DNA of 64,000 nucleotides from Rhyacophila brunnea. Taxonomy: Eukaryota > Arthropoda > Insecta > Trichoptera > Rhyacophilidae. The notes under the pieces were generated by a model. That model made no database searches. It had not been told where the DNA came from and saw only the letters and a program-made list of their open reading frames with translations. Location: the NCBI GenBank assembly GCA_022495005.1, contig JAGYXB010000002.1:62001-126000 (forward strand), read 5' to 3'. The stretch's first letter is position 1; each line of letters opens with the position of its first letter. Both the position numbers and the translations under genes were made by a program. Shown one piece after another: positions 1 through 10,070 of the stretch.

Positions 1-497
1 GGGTCTAGGACGATTTGGCACCGCGAACTGGCCTCCGGCGATTGGCCTCCGGTACAATCAGACGCCGGCCCAATTGGACGCCGACCCAATTCGACGCCGA
101 CCCAATTGGCCTCCGGGAGGATTGGACGCCGCACAGTTGAATTAAATGCGCAAAGGAATAGACGTACGTTACATCTTTAAGTTTTAGCGAGGGAAGAATT
201 ATTTTCTTTTAATAAACATCATAAGGCATAATAATTATTCTCAATATATATAAAAAATGTGTCAAGCGCAAAATGTATAAGGTACAACTACTGAGAAGAT
301 AGAAGCATATTAAACTGACTTGCTTATTTACTCCAACAAATCGTAACGTACGTCTATTCCTTTGCGCATTTAATTCAACTGTGCGGCGTTCCATATTTCC
401 GGAGGCCAATTTGGTTGGCGTCCGATTGTACCGGCGGCCAATTACCGGAGGCCAATCGCCGGAGGCCAGTTCGCGGTGCCAAATTGTCCCATTCCCA
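1..497. mobile_element. Foldback MITE with GC-rich inverted arms
   Basis: The first ~170 bases return as an inverted copy at about 343-497. Both arms contain GGCACCGCGAACTGGCCTCC at the outer side, and the inner ~50 bases (around 132-171 and 343-385) are almost identical, ending in a block that includes GACGTACGTTAC. The arms are GC-rich and made of a degenerate ~13-15-bp motif alternating between AATTGGCCTCCGG and AATTGGACGCCGA forms; the spacer (172-342) is AT-rich and carries no convincing ORF. This is the structure of a non-autonomous inverted-repeat element. The left end may lie outside the window, so the target duplication cannot be judged. Superfamily unknown. ORFs across the arms (for example 415-888) look like chance products of the repeat and the following AT-rich DNA. 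Confidence 0.75.
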
Positions 498-2064
498 CTT
501 TAAACATGCGCCGGTGCGATTTCTTCTAGTGCGCGTGAATTATACACAGAGTTATTATTGTTATTTTTTTATTCCCGACTTCATTTACATTACGTCTATT
601 GCATCACTTTCATTCACTCGGTGCCGCTCTTACCATGACTTATTTTCTGTCAAAAATGTAGAATTTCACGGTTACATGGAATATTTAAAACTACTTATTT
701 ACAGGTATTATGTACCGACTATTATTTGTTTACCTAATTTTATTCATTCATTTTCGGCTAAATTCATTCTACATAGTTTTCTCTGCTTTACATTACTCAA
801 CAGCATTGTATTGTTTGGGTTAGCCGTTGCTCTCTTTGTCTCCCATATGTATCTACTCGTAGTCAAAGCGAACTTGAGTATGTACTAACCACATGCTTGA
901 GTGGCTGCTCCAGTAATATTCTCAGTCCAAATGTTGTACTGGGTGGGTTGCATTTGTTATGCTAATTATTTAAATATCAAAATGACATCATAATATAAGA
1001 GAAAAATGCCGGTGAATCTTAGCTCATTTCACGTTTTATACATCGCCACTTCACCGGTTAACTGTGACAATCAGACTTGAACTTTAACACAGCCGATACC
1101 TGAATATATAGATTCTGAATAATTCTGTATTTACGCTGGCTGTATCCTTAATCTTAAAATAAATACTGTTATCTATTACAGGGTGCTAGTGATCGCAACC
1201 CGCCTTATACTGACACCTTCTGACCAAGACACACCAACGACTAGAACCCTGCAAGCTTTATCAATTTCATAAAACATGACGTGATAAATTGCAGACTAAA
1301 ATTAACTAGTTCACTTGGTCAAAGTTACTCATACAAAATTACTTTACTTTTACGTTGTTATCGGTCACTAAAAATAGTTCTTTATTAATGGTTACCGTTA
1401 TGCAACGAGCTTTTTAAATAAAAAGTTTTACTAAACTTTCTCTCATTCGACTGTTAATTAGTCACTTGAGTAAGTTATGTTGCAAATAAAAAAAATCTGT
1501 GTTAAATACCACGCTGGGTAGACTGGATTCAGGTTACATCTTTATAACCTTTTTTATTTAAAAAAAAAAAAAACCTATATATGCAGAAAGCATCCAATCT
1601 AAAAATGTATACTTACATGAAAAAAATATTTAATCGTGATATACTATAGTAACTATATGACACACAAAGTACGTACTATCGTATGTAGATATTATAGTCT
1701 ATAATCTAGATTATGCAATTCAAGCACAGTGCGTTTCTATTTGAGCATCCAACCAACCCAATAGTTTGTATCTAAGGCGCCTTTGAGGGACATTGGCTAA
1801 TTGAAGTGGTTAATAGGTAGGTAGTAGATTCAAAACGATGTACTACTTTCAAAAAGATCTCGTACATACAATATAAATGTTGAATACTATAATGAAATGG
1901 AATCGATTATATACATTTGATGTAAATGGATGTGTTAAGCTGAAACATCAGTGAAGTGTAAAATATTGCACATTGACACAATGGAAGATACTATTCAGGC
2001 GCCAAAATGCACTCCATGCTAGTTTGGTTCTGGAAGTAATCATGTCATCGTCGTACATCATACA
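498..2064. other. Intergenic AT-rich stretch
   Basis: No coding pattern or recognised repeat was seen here. It contains short homopolymer runs (for example poly-A near 1558-1572) and ordinary AT-rich DNA up to the hAT element's target duplication at 2057-2064. Confidence 0.4.
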
Positions 2065-2230
2065 TAAGGATTGCAATAATATCGAATGAAAATTTCACTA
2101 CCGGGTTTTCGGTATTTCTTATTTAATACCGGTATTTCTTAATATAGGTTAACTATTTGTCAGCTGGGATATAGTATTTTACCATTTTTACGAATAGTTT
2201 CGTTATATTTGTGAAACATTGGTGTTTGTT

Positions 2231-3041
2231 ATGGCATTGGCATTTGCCAGATTTTGTAGACCTGTATTTTTCTGATCTATTCGTCTGACGTCTAGCTCCA
2301 GGGCTCAAAAGGTGATGGATGACCTACAGCAAAATCCATATTACGAAAAATATGCCCAAAAGATTGCTGCGTTGCAAAAAACATCTCCAGAAGAATTTAT
2401 GGAGAGAAAAGAAAGGCAGGAAAAATCTCAAGACCAACAACCAAGTGACTCTGGAGAGCGTCGTTACGCCTCAGTTCTTAAACCCAAAGAAGCTTTAAAA
2501 GAAAATCTTTCTCCATCCCAGAAAAAATTGGAAAAGATATTCAAAATAGAGTTAGTGAAAAATAAAGATGCTTCCAAAATCAAGGAGATCTGGCAAAAGT
2601 ATCACATACAAAAGGACACTATTGCGGCAACCATACCTGTAGATATTTATAGAATAATGATGCAAAGAGATAAAACATAACCAACATTCTTTTTGCCTCT
2701 GCTGCGTTCGCAAGGATATGAATTTATCATATGCCAGACATCTGCAAATAGCGTGTATTTTACCACACTCTTGTGTTACCAGGTACACAAAGAAAATGCT
2801 CCCGAATGTCTGCAAATGGTGCATTTTGAAGAACTAGCTGGTGACAAAGGGATAGTTTTAATGAGAGGAGAATTCGATAAGAATGTGGTTGACGCGAGAG
2901 AGGCACAGTGTCTCGCGCATGAATTCTAGATGTACCTACTACGGCCAAGACCAGCCATCTAAACTACGATTGCTCGAATCCTTTACGAATGCTCCTGATA
3001 GTTTTAAACACATGGACCTTATAACAGAATTACAAATTTAA
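2231..3041 (+). pseudogene. ATPAF1: Retropseudogene of ATP synthase F1 assembly factor 1 (ATP11 family)
   Basis: The parent protein is a mitochondrial-matrix chaperone that binds the F1 beta subunit during assembly of ATP synthase. One reading frame runs from an ATG at 2231 through a presequence-like start (MALAFARFCRPVFF), a charged helical middle, and a C-terminal domain containing YEFIICQ, DKGIVLMRGEFD and EAQCLA, all recognisable from ATPAF1/Atp11. Defects: TGA at 2273-2275 in the presequence, TAA at 2678-2680, TAG at 2927-2929 where Gln is expected before MY, and a one-base insertion near 2936-2940. The last ~35 residues then continue in another frame to a stop at 3039-3041. There are no introns over the whole length, so this is a processed copy. 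An AATAAA at about 3092 may be the inherited poly(A) signal; no poly(A) tail is seen. It lies inside the hAT element at 2065-4758. Confidence 0.88.
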
Positions 3042-3717
3042 GTATCGTTCAACCAATCATGCATACCGACAAAGCAGCAAACGTCACTTCTAAATAAATT
3101 GTATTATTAAATATCGATCGTTGTAAAATGAGATTCGTAGTTTAGTTATTGCTTATAACAATATATTATATCGATAATGTGTGAGAGTTTTTAACTAATT
3201 TATTTTTGGGAAAATTCTGGCAAAGGTGTGGTGGCATCTGGTTGATTTTGATATCACACACCTAGACTGTATATATCACTGCGAGGTGTATAAACACCTG
3301 TGTGCGAAAAGAAATGCTGTCCTAAGTTAGACATAGTTCACTCAGTGTTTCTCATCTTTTTTGCCGACCACTGAAAATAACAGAAATGTTTCGCGAACCG
3401 CTAACACAGAAATAAAAAATGTTATTTATATTGTAACGAATAATGGCGCGATTGATTACATTACGCAAAACCATTTATCTATTTTAAGAACAAAAACACA
3501 ATGCATAAACACTTGCAAGTGCAAGATTTTATTGGAATTTGTGGATGCCAAAAATTCGCGGACCACCAGAAAATTTCATGAACTACTTATGAAGACCGGC
3601 AAATCAAGGCACGGTTGCTGCAGTGAAATAAATTCAAGAAATGGCCCGTGGCCGACCTAATTGTGTCCACACATTGCGTAGGTATATGACAGTGGCGAGA
3701 GGTGAAGGAACGCTGTT
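3042..3717. other. Cargo DNA between retropseudogene and tandem repeat
   Basis: The first ~110 bases are probably the retrocopy's 3' UTR. At 3343 the sequence CAGTGTTTCTCATC resembles the CAGTGnTTCTCA termini of many hAT elements and may mark a further relic end; no matching partner was found. The ORF at 3361-3660 has no recognisable domain and I do not call it a gene. Confidence 0.3.
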
Positions 3718-3720
3718 GAG

Positions 3721-4025
3721 ATCCAACATAAATAGTGCACACCAAACATTGTCAGTCATGATTATTTGTTTTTATTGAGCTAAGAATACAAATAGCAAAT
3801 GGTGCTGGTTATTTTTTTAAATTTTATTAAACCCTGTCTAACCAAATCATATTAGTTAAGGTATTCTATGGATGATCCAACAAACATAGTGCACACTTTT
3901 TCAGTCATACTTATCTGTTTTCGTTGAATTGGGAATACGTATTGCAGATGATGTGGTTGGTTTTTTTAAGTTCAGTAAGTCCTGCCTGAACTAAACCATA
4001 ATAGATAAAAAGTATTCTTCTATCT
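3721..4025 (+). repeat. 153-bp imperfect tandem duplication
   Basis: Two diverged copies follow each other (3721-3873 and 3874-about 4025). Each opens ATCCAACA, then ATAGTGCACAC and a TTTTCAGTCAT-like block, and continues through a matching T-rich segment. A third dispersed copy of the same sequence is at 50189-50286, so this is a repeat family and not only a local duplication. Confidence 0.7.
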
Positions 4026-4081
4026 ATAAAATATTTAATGGCATAATTTTAGATATGTTATAGATATGTAAATATTTTGTA

Positions 4082-4262
4082 CCACACGGTAGCCGCGCGG
4101 TTTAAGCGTTGGACTATCACGCCGTGGGTCCCAGGTTCGAATCCTGGGTCTGGCAAGTACACATATTGTTTGTCAATTTGTGTGTGAGTCAGGGTATGGA
4201 CCTAATAGGTTGAGCAAGTGACTGACATCCATTTCTCGTAAAAAACAAAATCTGTTAATACA
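4082..4262 (+). mobile_element. tRNA-derived SINE (SINE-1), nearly complete
   Basis: The head is tRNA-like: an A-box-like block around 4090-4110 and a B box GGTTCGAATCC at 4134-4144, within the palindromic T-arm-like CCCAGG...CCTGGG. The body runs through CAATTTGTGTGTGAGTCAGG, AATAGGTTGAGCAAGTG and ATCCATTTCTCGTAAAA to AAATCTGTTAA. The same body occurs at 16255-16440, 36421-36640 and 36985-37133, and a truncated head at 40955-41122. SINEs are transcribed by Pol III and mobilised by LINE machinery; the partner LINE is not evident here. Confidence 0.8.
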
Positions 4263-4526
4263 TACATATTATTTTATTATGTTGACATTTAAAAATATGT
4301 ATTGATCATAACTGTAGAACTAGTGATTTTTTACAAATAATTTGAATATATTGATAATTTTAACTAAAACCCTCAAAATTTCATCAAGCGCAAATAAGTT
4401 AGGCTGCAGGAAAAGCCTCTTAAATTCAACTCTTGTGCAGTCAACAATAATTATAAAAAAAAATTGACAATTTTCGTCACGGATGATTTCTATTTCGAAA
4501 TAATACTATGATAATTCATTGCAACA

Positions 4527-4551
4527 ATCACAATCACAATCACAATCTAAA
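4527..4551 (+). repeat. Short CAATCA microsatellite
   Basis: Four tandem CAATCA-type units within the right part of the hAT element; absent from the other two copies, so a local expansion. Confidence 0.7.
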
Positions 4552-4766
4552 TATATTTGATGAAATTCGGTTTATTATCTTTTCACCTCTGTTGGATTCA
4601 CTCAACATATTTGCATTTCAGCAGCACATAACTTATAATTCATTTTCAAAAACGTAAACGAGTGTACTTTCTTAATACCGAAAATTCCGGTATTTTGAAT
4701 TTTTAAAACCGGTATTTCGGTATTGATAAAAACTGGAATACGAGTTTTGCAATCCCTAATCATACA

Positions 4767-5940
4767 TCTGTCAATATTGATATTTTTTGTCCAATATAGA
4801 TGTTATTATTGACTCGCTCATTTTAGGTGCACATTATTTAGCTCAGCAAAGCAGTTTATCATTACTTAACATGTATACCTATACCTAATTTGAGGGGGCA
4901 GGTAGGGTAGTTTTCTCGTGAATAAACAGTTTTAGAAAGCCCTTTGTAAACCTATAGTATGTAGATTGTAGTTCATAAAATAATGCCTATTCGGAAAATT
5001 GTACGTATGTAGTTCACCGTATCAAGGTTCACCGTATTTTGTTGCATCAGACACCGATGGCCATGTCGTGTAGCATTGAGATCAAATTCTTGTCTAAATA
5101 ATACACCTACAATACGTAATAAAAATAACTGGAATACAAGGAACAGACTGAATAAAATAGGTACGTAATTAAATTAGAAATACAATCATTTTGTATTTAT
5201 TTGTATTAAGTTTTGAATGATTCAAAAGTCGGTTAACATGTGGGTGATTGTAAGTATCTATACAATATCTGATATTTTATACCAGCATTGGAGCATGCTT
5301 TTCAATAAATTATCAAAATTAATAACCAAATTGGAACGGTGAATAGTTAATAAATATTTTTCACGTAAATAAATAATTGGTGATTAATAAATTGTCGTAG
5401 AGTCACCAATCTTTTGTAACGTATATTTTTAATTTTGTTTACTGTTTAGGTAGAAAATAAATAGCCAATTTAATATTATAATAGTTATTTGAAACTCTTT
5501 CCATTATTAATAACCTGACATAATAAAAATAGTTTTTCTTTAAAAAAAAAACGTGTGAAAAAATGATGGATGTAGTCGCGGAAATGTACTTTTGTGTAGC
5601 GGAGGTACTCAGCATCAGGCGACTGATGCATTTGTCATAGAAAATTGTCCAACGAATAAAACAAAATAATTATAAATCTTTTTTAAATAATATTCCCGAT
5701 TTAAGTATACAATATGCTGAGTTCTGTATATATCTACAGGAATCAAAAATTGCCGTAGTTTATAAACAGAGGAAGGAAAAGAGGCGCTGCGCTAACCATG
5801 TTGAAAATATTGTTATTAAATGCATCCAACCTCTAATCTACATAAATCACAGCTGGCGGCTCTCTATGTAGGTACTAGAAGGAACCCTGGAGGGGAGAGA
5901 TATGGTTTCAGTATGTATTTCAGATTAAAGTTTCTTGCTT
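4767..5940. other. Intergenic AT-rich stretch
   Basis: No recognised gene or repeat. ORFs are short and AT-driven. Confidence 0.4.
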
Positions 5941-6216
5941 TAAAGGCCTGTTCGGACTGTTCCAGTGATTTAGTAGAGTGGCAAGTGATTTAGTGAATTA
6001 GTAACAGAAGTGTTTGAACACAGTGCATTAGTAAGTGACGTGTCAAAATGAACAGAGCGACGGATATTTCAAAACGGACACCATTCACGCGACACGAGAG
6101 TGCTGCTGTCTGACAGATAAACTTGTAACTTCAAAAATAATTCAAATAACATACTATTCAAATAAAAATGACGTAATTGAATAGATTTATGCTCCAAATT
6201 TTTATTGATGAATACT

Positions 6217-7802
6217 AATTGAAGATCTTGGCATAAAAACAGCAAATGTCACAAAACACTTTTTTTTCAGGAGAGGGTAAAAACATAATATCTTGGTTGT
6301 GAATTTTTTTTTTATTAATTTGACAATTAGAAATTATAGAGAAATTGTATATGCACTATATGAATGTAAAAAAAATATTAAATTTATTTTGGTTAAATAG
6401 ATATTTAAAAAAGAATGAGTGTGACATTTGCTGTTTTTACACAATTTTTGGACATTTGTTGTTTTTATTGCAAAATTGAAAAGATCGAAATGTAAATAGT
6501 ATGACTAAAACTATAATTTTATTAAATAAAATAAAGAATATATATTTCTGTTATTTTTAAATCATAATACAACTTTTAATAAGGTTTGGACATATTATTT
6601 ATCTATTAACAAACGACTTCAATGTTTCTAAAAAATCAAGAATTAAATATTTGAAAAAATGTTTTAATCATGTGCGGGTTAATACTGATTAGCTTCATAT
6701 TATTATTATTGATTTAATTTAATAAAACACATTTTTAGTACCTACTTATTCCACTTTTAATAAATAAATCTGGACCGGCTTTGTCCGCCTCTGTTTTTCT
6801 GCCAACTGTTTTCAACAGTTGAAAATGTCTCTCTAAGGCGGGCGAAACCTATCCAGATTTCTTTATGAAAAGTGGAAAAAGTACTAAAAAAATGTGTTTT
6901 ATTAAATTAAATCATTAAAACAATGGATTTCCACCATGGATTGATAGTTAACACGAAAAATGAAAACCGATTAGCCTCGTCTGACACCTTCACTGCAAAT
7001 TAAACGATACATTTATTGGGTTTTGTAAATATTTAGCTAATTTTAAAATATTTTTTTATTTAGCTCCTTTCAATGGAACTAATCCACCATTATGTTGTTT
7101 TAAATGCAATCGTGACTTGCATTTGATTTTTATTCACTACATTGAATCTATCCCACAGCCTAGAGAGAAACTGAAATGTTCGCAAAGCACTTCTCCCTTA
7201 CTAGCCTGGTCTATTTTGTACATTATTACTAGCCTGAAATGCCAAAGTTTTAACCTATATTTCATATTAAAAAAATCTTTTTCTCCGGTCTCTTTAGATT
7301 TTATAATGAAGGGCCCAGAATTTTCCTTATTGCATCCAACTGAACAATAATGAAAGTCACCGTTATTTGGTAAAAACGTTGCATGGTTTTGTTCATTTTT
7401 CTCTTTCAAGACGTTTCAGATGTCTATGCTAGTAATATCCATGATAAAATATAAAAACAATCATAAGAAAACGTTATAAAAAGCAATAATTAAACGAATC
7501 AAGGATAATTTGACAGCTCAGACACTAAATTGTATGGAATGTATACTAACATTACTAACGCCGCCTGGTGATAAAAGTGTAGAACTACTGGACCTTTGCT
7601 GTTTTCACACAAAAATGCCTGGACTATTGCTGTTTTTAGAAAAGTGGCATATTTTTGAGAGCAGATTTGAGGGTCTTATGATTTTTTTAAAAATATATCT
7701 TTGCACAGTTGTATGTAATCATACACAGGGAATATAGAAATGCAATAAAACGAAAATGGAAAAAAGTGGACATTTGATGTTTTTATGCCAAGATCTTCAA
7801 TT
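6217..7802. mobile_element. Nested inverted-repeat element with subterminal repeats
   Basis: Left end AATTGAAGATCTTGGCATAA, continuing into AAACAGCAAATGTC, is mirrored at the right end (about 7769-7802) with one or two differences. The word GACATTTGCTGTTTTTA recurs in variant forms near both ends (inverted near 6240; direct near 6423, 6452, 7597, 7625 and 7769), the arrangement expected of transposase-binding subterminal repeats. It sits wholly inside the element at 5945-8421 and itself contains the palindrome at 6710-6914, so it arrived between the two. The ORFs at 7117-7737 show no transposase motif. Confidence 0.7.
6710..6914. mobile_element. Palindromic MITE (family P), older copy
   Basis: The outer arms, TGATTTAATTTAATAAAACA and its complement ending at 6914, bracket inner arms containing TAGTAC and CCACTTTT, with a centre near CAACTGTTTTCAACAGTTG. 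The same element occurs at 37565-37785 with nearly perfect arms. This copy has several mismatches between arms, so it is older or has escaped repair. Confidence 0.75.
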
Positions 7803-7915
7803 TACATAGGATACCTACCTATCATATTTTTGTGGTTTCATAAATTTTTATATGCTTACCTATGTATTTTTGTAGTTTGTTTAGGTAATAAATATGTACT
7901 TTATGCACACTAGAA

Positions 7916-8092
7916 TAATGTGTACCTACTCTCAATAACAACAAGTTTTCTGTGAAATATTGCCATTATTTATCAACGTAATACAGAATAAACGGAATAA
8001 TAAATGAATATAACTTATAAGATAATGTGTACCTCTTTACCTATTCTCAATAACAACAAGCTTTTTGTAAAATATTGCCATTTATCAACGGA
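7916..8092 (+). repeat. Local direct duplication of ~65 bp
   Basis: ATAATGTGTACCT...TATTCTCAATAACAACAAG and the following TGTNAAATATTGCCATT occur twice (7916-7975 and 8024-8092), in the right part of the 5945-8421 element. Confidence 0.6.
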
Positions 8093-8425
8093 TCTATTAA
8101 CTTACGATTGCGACGGTTTGTCGCATTGAAGTATAATAACTATAAATTATATTATTTCGAGTAGTATCTTCGCTCCAACGCTGTGCCATCTCTGCGGCAG
8201 TCGGCGACTAATGAACTCGCCTGTTTAGACTTGTTTCGTGGCTTGTTTAGTATACAGTGAGAGGTGGTGGGGGTCGTTACTCGACCGGAATAATAGAATA
8301 AAATGGATCGACTGGACTGGCGATTTTACTAAACTACTCGACTAAATTTGTCTGTTCAGACACGGTTTTTTACCAAATCACTCGTTACTCTACTAAATCA
8401 CTGGAACAGTCCGAACAGGCCTAAA

Positions 8426-9517
8426 GAGTGTGGTTAAGAACTTTCATCCATCCTATGAAATTAATAATGGCCGCAGATATCAGAAAAAGATTCTACACCA
8501 ACACCATAATAAAAACTACGCAATAACTTAAATGTAATTTATAAAATATAAATTTAGTTATCTTGTGAATTTATTATTTTGACAGCTTTAACTTCGTCAT
8601 TGACTTTTTTATATACGCGGGAATTTTATATTCCGAAACGACTATTGTATTAAACGCAATATTATTATACTGATCGACTGTAAAGTTGTGATTGAGATGC
8701 ATGTCGCTTACTGTCACGCTGTCGTGGCAACGAATTTAGTCTATGGTTTCGTCATTTTGTACGATCACCATCTCTGTAAATTCACTGAAGAATGACACTG
8801 ATGAAGAGTGCCAACTATAATGTATTAGTAATTTGAATTATTGTTAATTATTATTCATGCTAATTTCCATTAATTTTAACAGTGTTTCTACGCATGCGTA
8901 CGTTAAAATTACTTGCGATATGACATCCATAGATAATAGATAACATTCTTATAGAAAATACATAGTGCCAACAATTAAAAATAAAAAAACGTGATTTTGA
9001 CATGATTTGAAAAAGTGTAGACATGTGAAATATGATAAAAATGTTCAAAACGTCATGAAGGTGTCGATGCAGTGCGGTTCAACGTGGAGTGACCTCGTTC
9101 TGGTGATTTCGGTAGATTTTTCCAACTGACGATGTTCGTTTAAGGATTCAAAATGTGCTACGGGATGGGATCATCAGTCTGATAACATTTTAAACACCAA
9201 GAAAAACGACATTATACACTTTTTTCTCGTAGCGGCAGCATACTGTACGTCACGTGATAGTAGGCGACATGCACCTCAATTTGATCAGAATTTAAGAGTA
9301 ATTTATTTTGCATCGCTAGTGACGCCAAGTCGGAAATGTATAAGTACAATAAACACGTCAAATCCAGAAATCCCAGTGGTTTAATATTAAATTTTCTGTC
9401 AGATAAAAAAAAAATTCTGTCAGATAAAAAAAGTAGTCAATCTAAGGCTACCAACTTTAAATAACTTTTGTATCAATAGAGTATGTATAAAACATTATTT
9501 TTTTTCTTTTTTTACAG
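8426..9517. other. Intergenic stretch upstream of the candidate exon
   Basis: No gene recognised. An exact short tandem, TTCTGTCAGATAAAAAAA, occurs twice at about 9397-9432. A long pyrimidine tract (9496-9513) leads into the candidate splice acceptor at 9516-9517. If the exon call is right, part of this stretch is intron. Confidence 0.35.
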
Positions 9518-9758
9518 TGCGAGGTTTGGCTTCAATCGCTGTGTGTCGTACGCCTCTCGAGCAAAATGCGACAGAGGGGGTGCCGTGATGCTACGCCGCA
9601 TCTCAGAGACGCTGTCAAATGACCGGAGATGTGAGAGATTCGACCCAACACCGTGCTCGGCCGGAGGACTTATCGTCGTATCGAAACATAACACCACAAT
9701 CTTGTTCGCTCTCGTGCTATCTGTGTTATTGTATAACCTTATGGTGAAACAGTTTTAA
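9518..9758 (+). CDS. Candidate terminal exon, Cys-rich protein with GPI-anchor-like C-terminus
   Basis: A T-rich tract ends in TTTACAG at 9511-9517, a good splice acceptor. The open frame from 9518 (its first base completes a split codon) runs about 80 residues to TAA at 9756-9758. It is clearly GC-richer than its surroundings. It encodes a block with four cysteines spaced as in a folded extracellular domain (RCVSYASRAKC, then RRCERFDPTPC), a small-residue run SAGG that could be a GPI omega site, a short spacer, and the hydrophobic tail ILFALVLSVLLYNLMV followed by KQF. That is the layout of a GPI-attachment signal or a tail anchor. I do not recognise the family. No upstream exon was found in the window; it may lie beyond long introns or outside. 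AATAAA near 10007 could serve as a poly(A) signal. An unrelated retained fragment is the alternative. Confidence 0.45.
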
Positions 9759-10070
9759 GCGGATGTAAATATATTTTTATTTATTTGGTTAGTATTTATC
9801 GATTATTTTGGTGAGTTAAAAAAAAATTCTTGCCAAAATATTATAATCATAATGCTTTCATTTATTCACTCGCATGGCAATTGATATTCGGTCAGATACA
9901 TAAATTAATTGAAAGTATTTTTTTGCTTTTAAATTTATATATTGAAAAGCTCTGAGAACTAGCAGAAGCTTTGAAAGATAAATTTACTTTTGATACATCT
10001 ACGTCATAATAAAGTTAGTCACTTATTTTTGTTATACTCGACGCGTTCATAATATTATCAAGTCTTTCAG

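Larger units (their letters stand above)
2065..4758. mobile_element. hAT-type element with nested cargo (copy 1 of the TAGGGATTGCAATACC family)
   Basis: The element begins TAAGGATTGCAAT at 2065 and ends TTGCAATCCCTA at 4758. The 8 bases on each side are identical (ATCATACA at 2057-2064 and 4759-4766), the target duplication length typical of hAT transposons. Subterminal DNA is rich in the palindromic word ACCGGTATTTCGGTATT. Comparison with the copies at 31079-31809 and 34493-35430 shows that only about 2065-2150 and 4265-4758 belong to the element. The roughly 2.1 kb between them is extra: an ATPAF1 retropseudogene, a tandem duplication and a SINE. No transposase is visible, so it is non-autonomous. 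Confidence 0.8.
5945..8421. mobile_element. Inverted-repeat DNA transposon, ~2.5 kb, non-autonomous
   Basis: The left terminus GGCCTGTTCGGACTGTTCCA (5945 onward) is repeated in inverted orientation at the right end (to 8421). The match is exact for about 35 bases, through AGTGATTTAGTAGAGT, and a looser match extends to about 75 bases. Both sides are flanked by TAAA (5941-5944 and 8422-8425), a possible short target duplication. The GGCCTGTT-type end and short duplication suggest a PIF/Harbinger-like element, but this is inference. No transposase is readable. The interior is occupied by a second element (6217-7802). Confidence 0.75.

Noticed and set aside
415..888. 157-codon plus-strand ORF
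   Set aside because: Its first part is the inverted arm of the foldback element and the rest has AT-driven, phenylalanine/tyrosine-rich composition without a motif.
3361..3660. 99-codon ORF next to the retropseudogene
   Set aside because: No homology to ATPAF1 and no domain; low-complexity Asn/Thr/Lys content expected of AT-rich DNA.
4082..4154. Genuine tRNA gene
   Set aside because: Good B box but poor acceptor and anticodon stems, and the same downstream body recurs at other loci, so it is a SINE.
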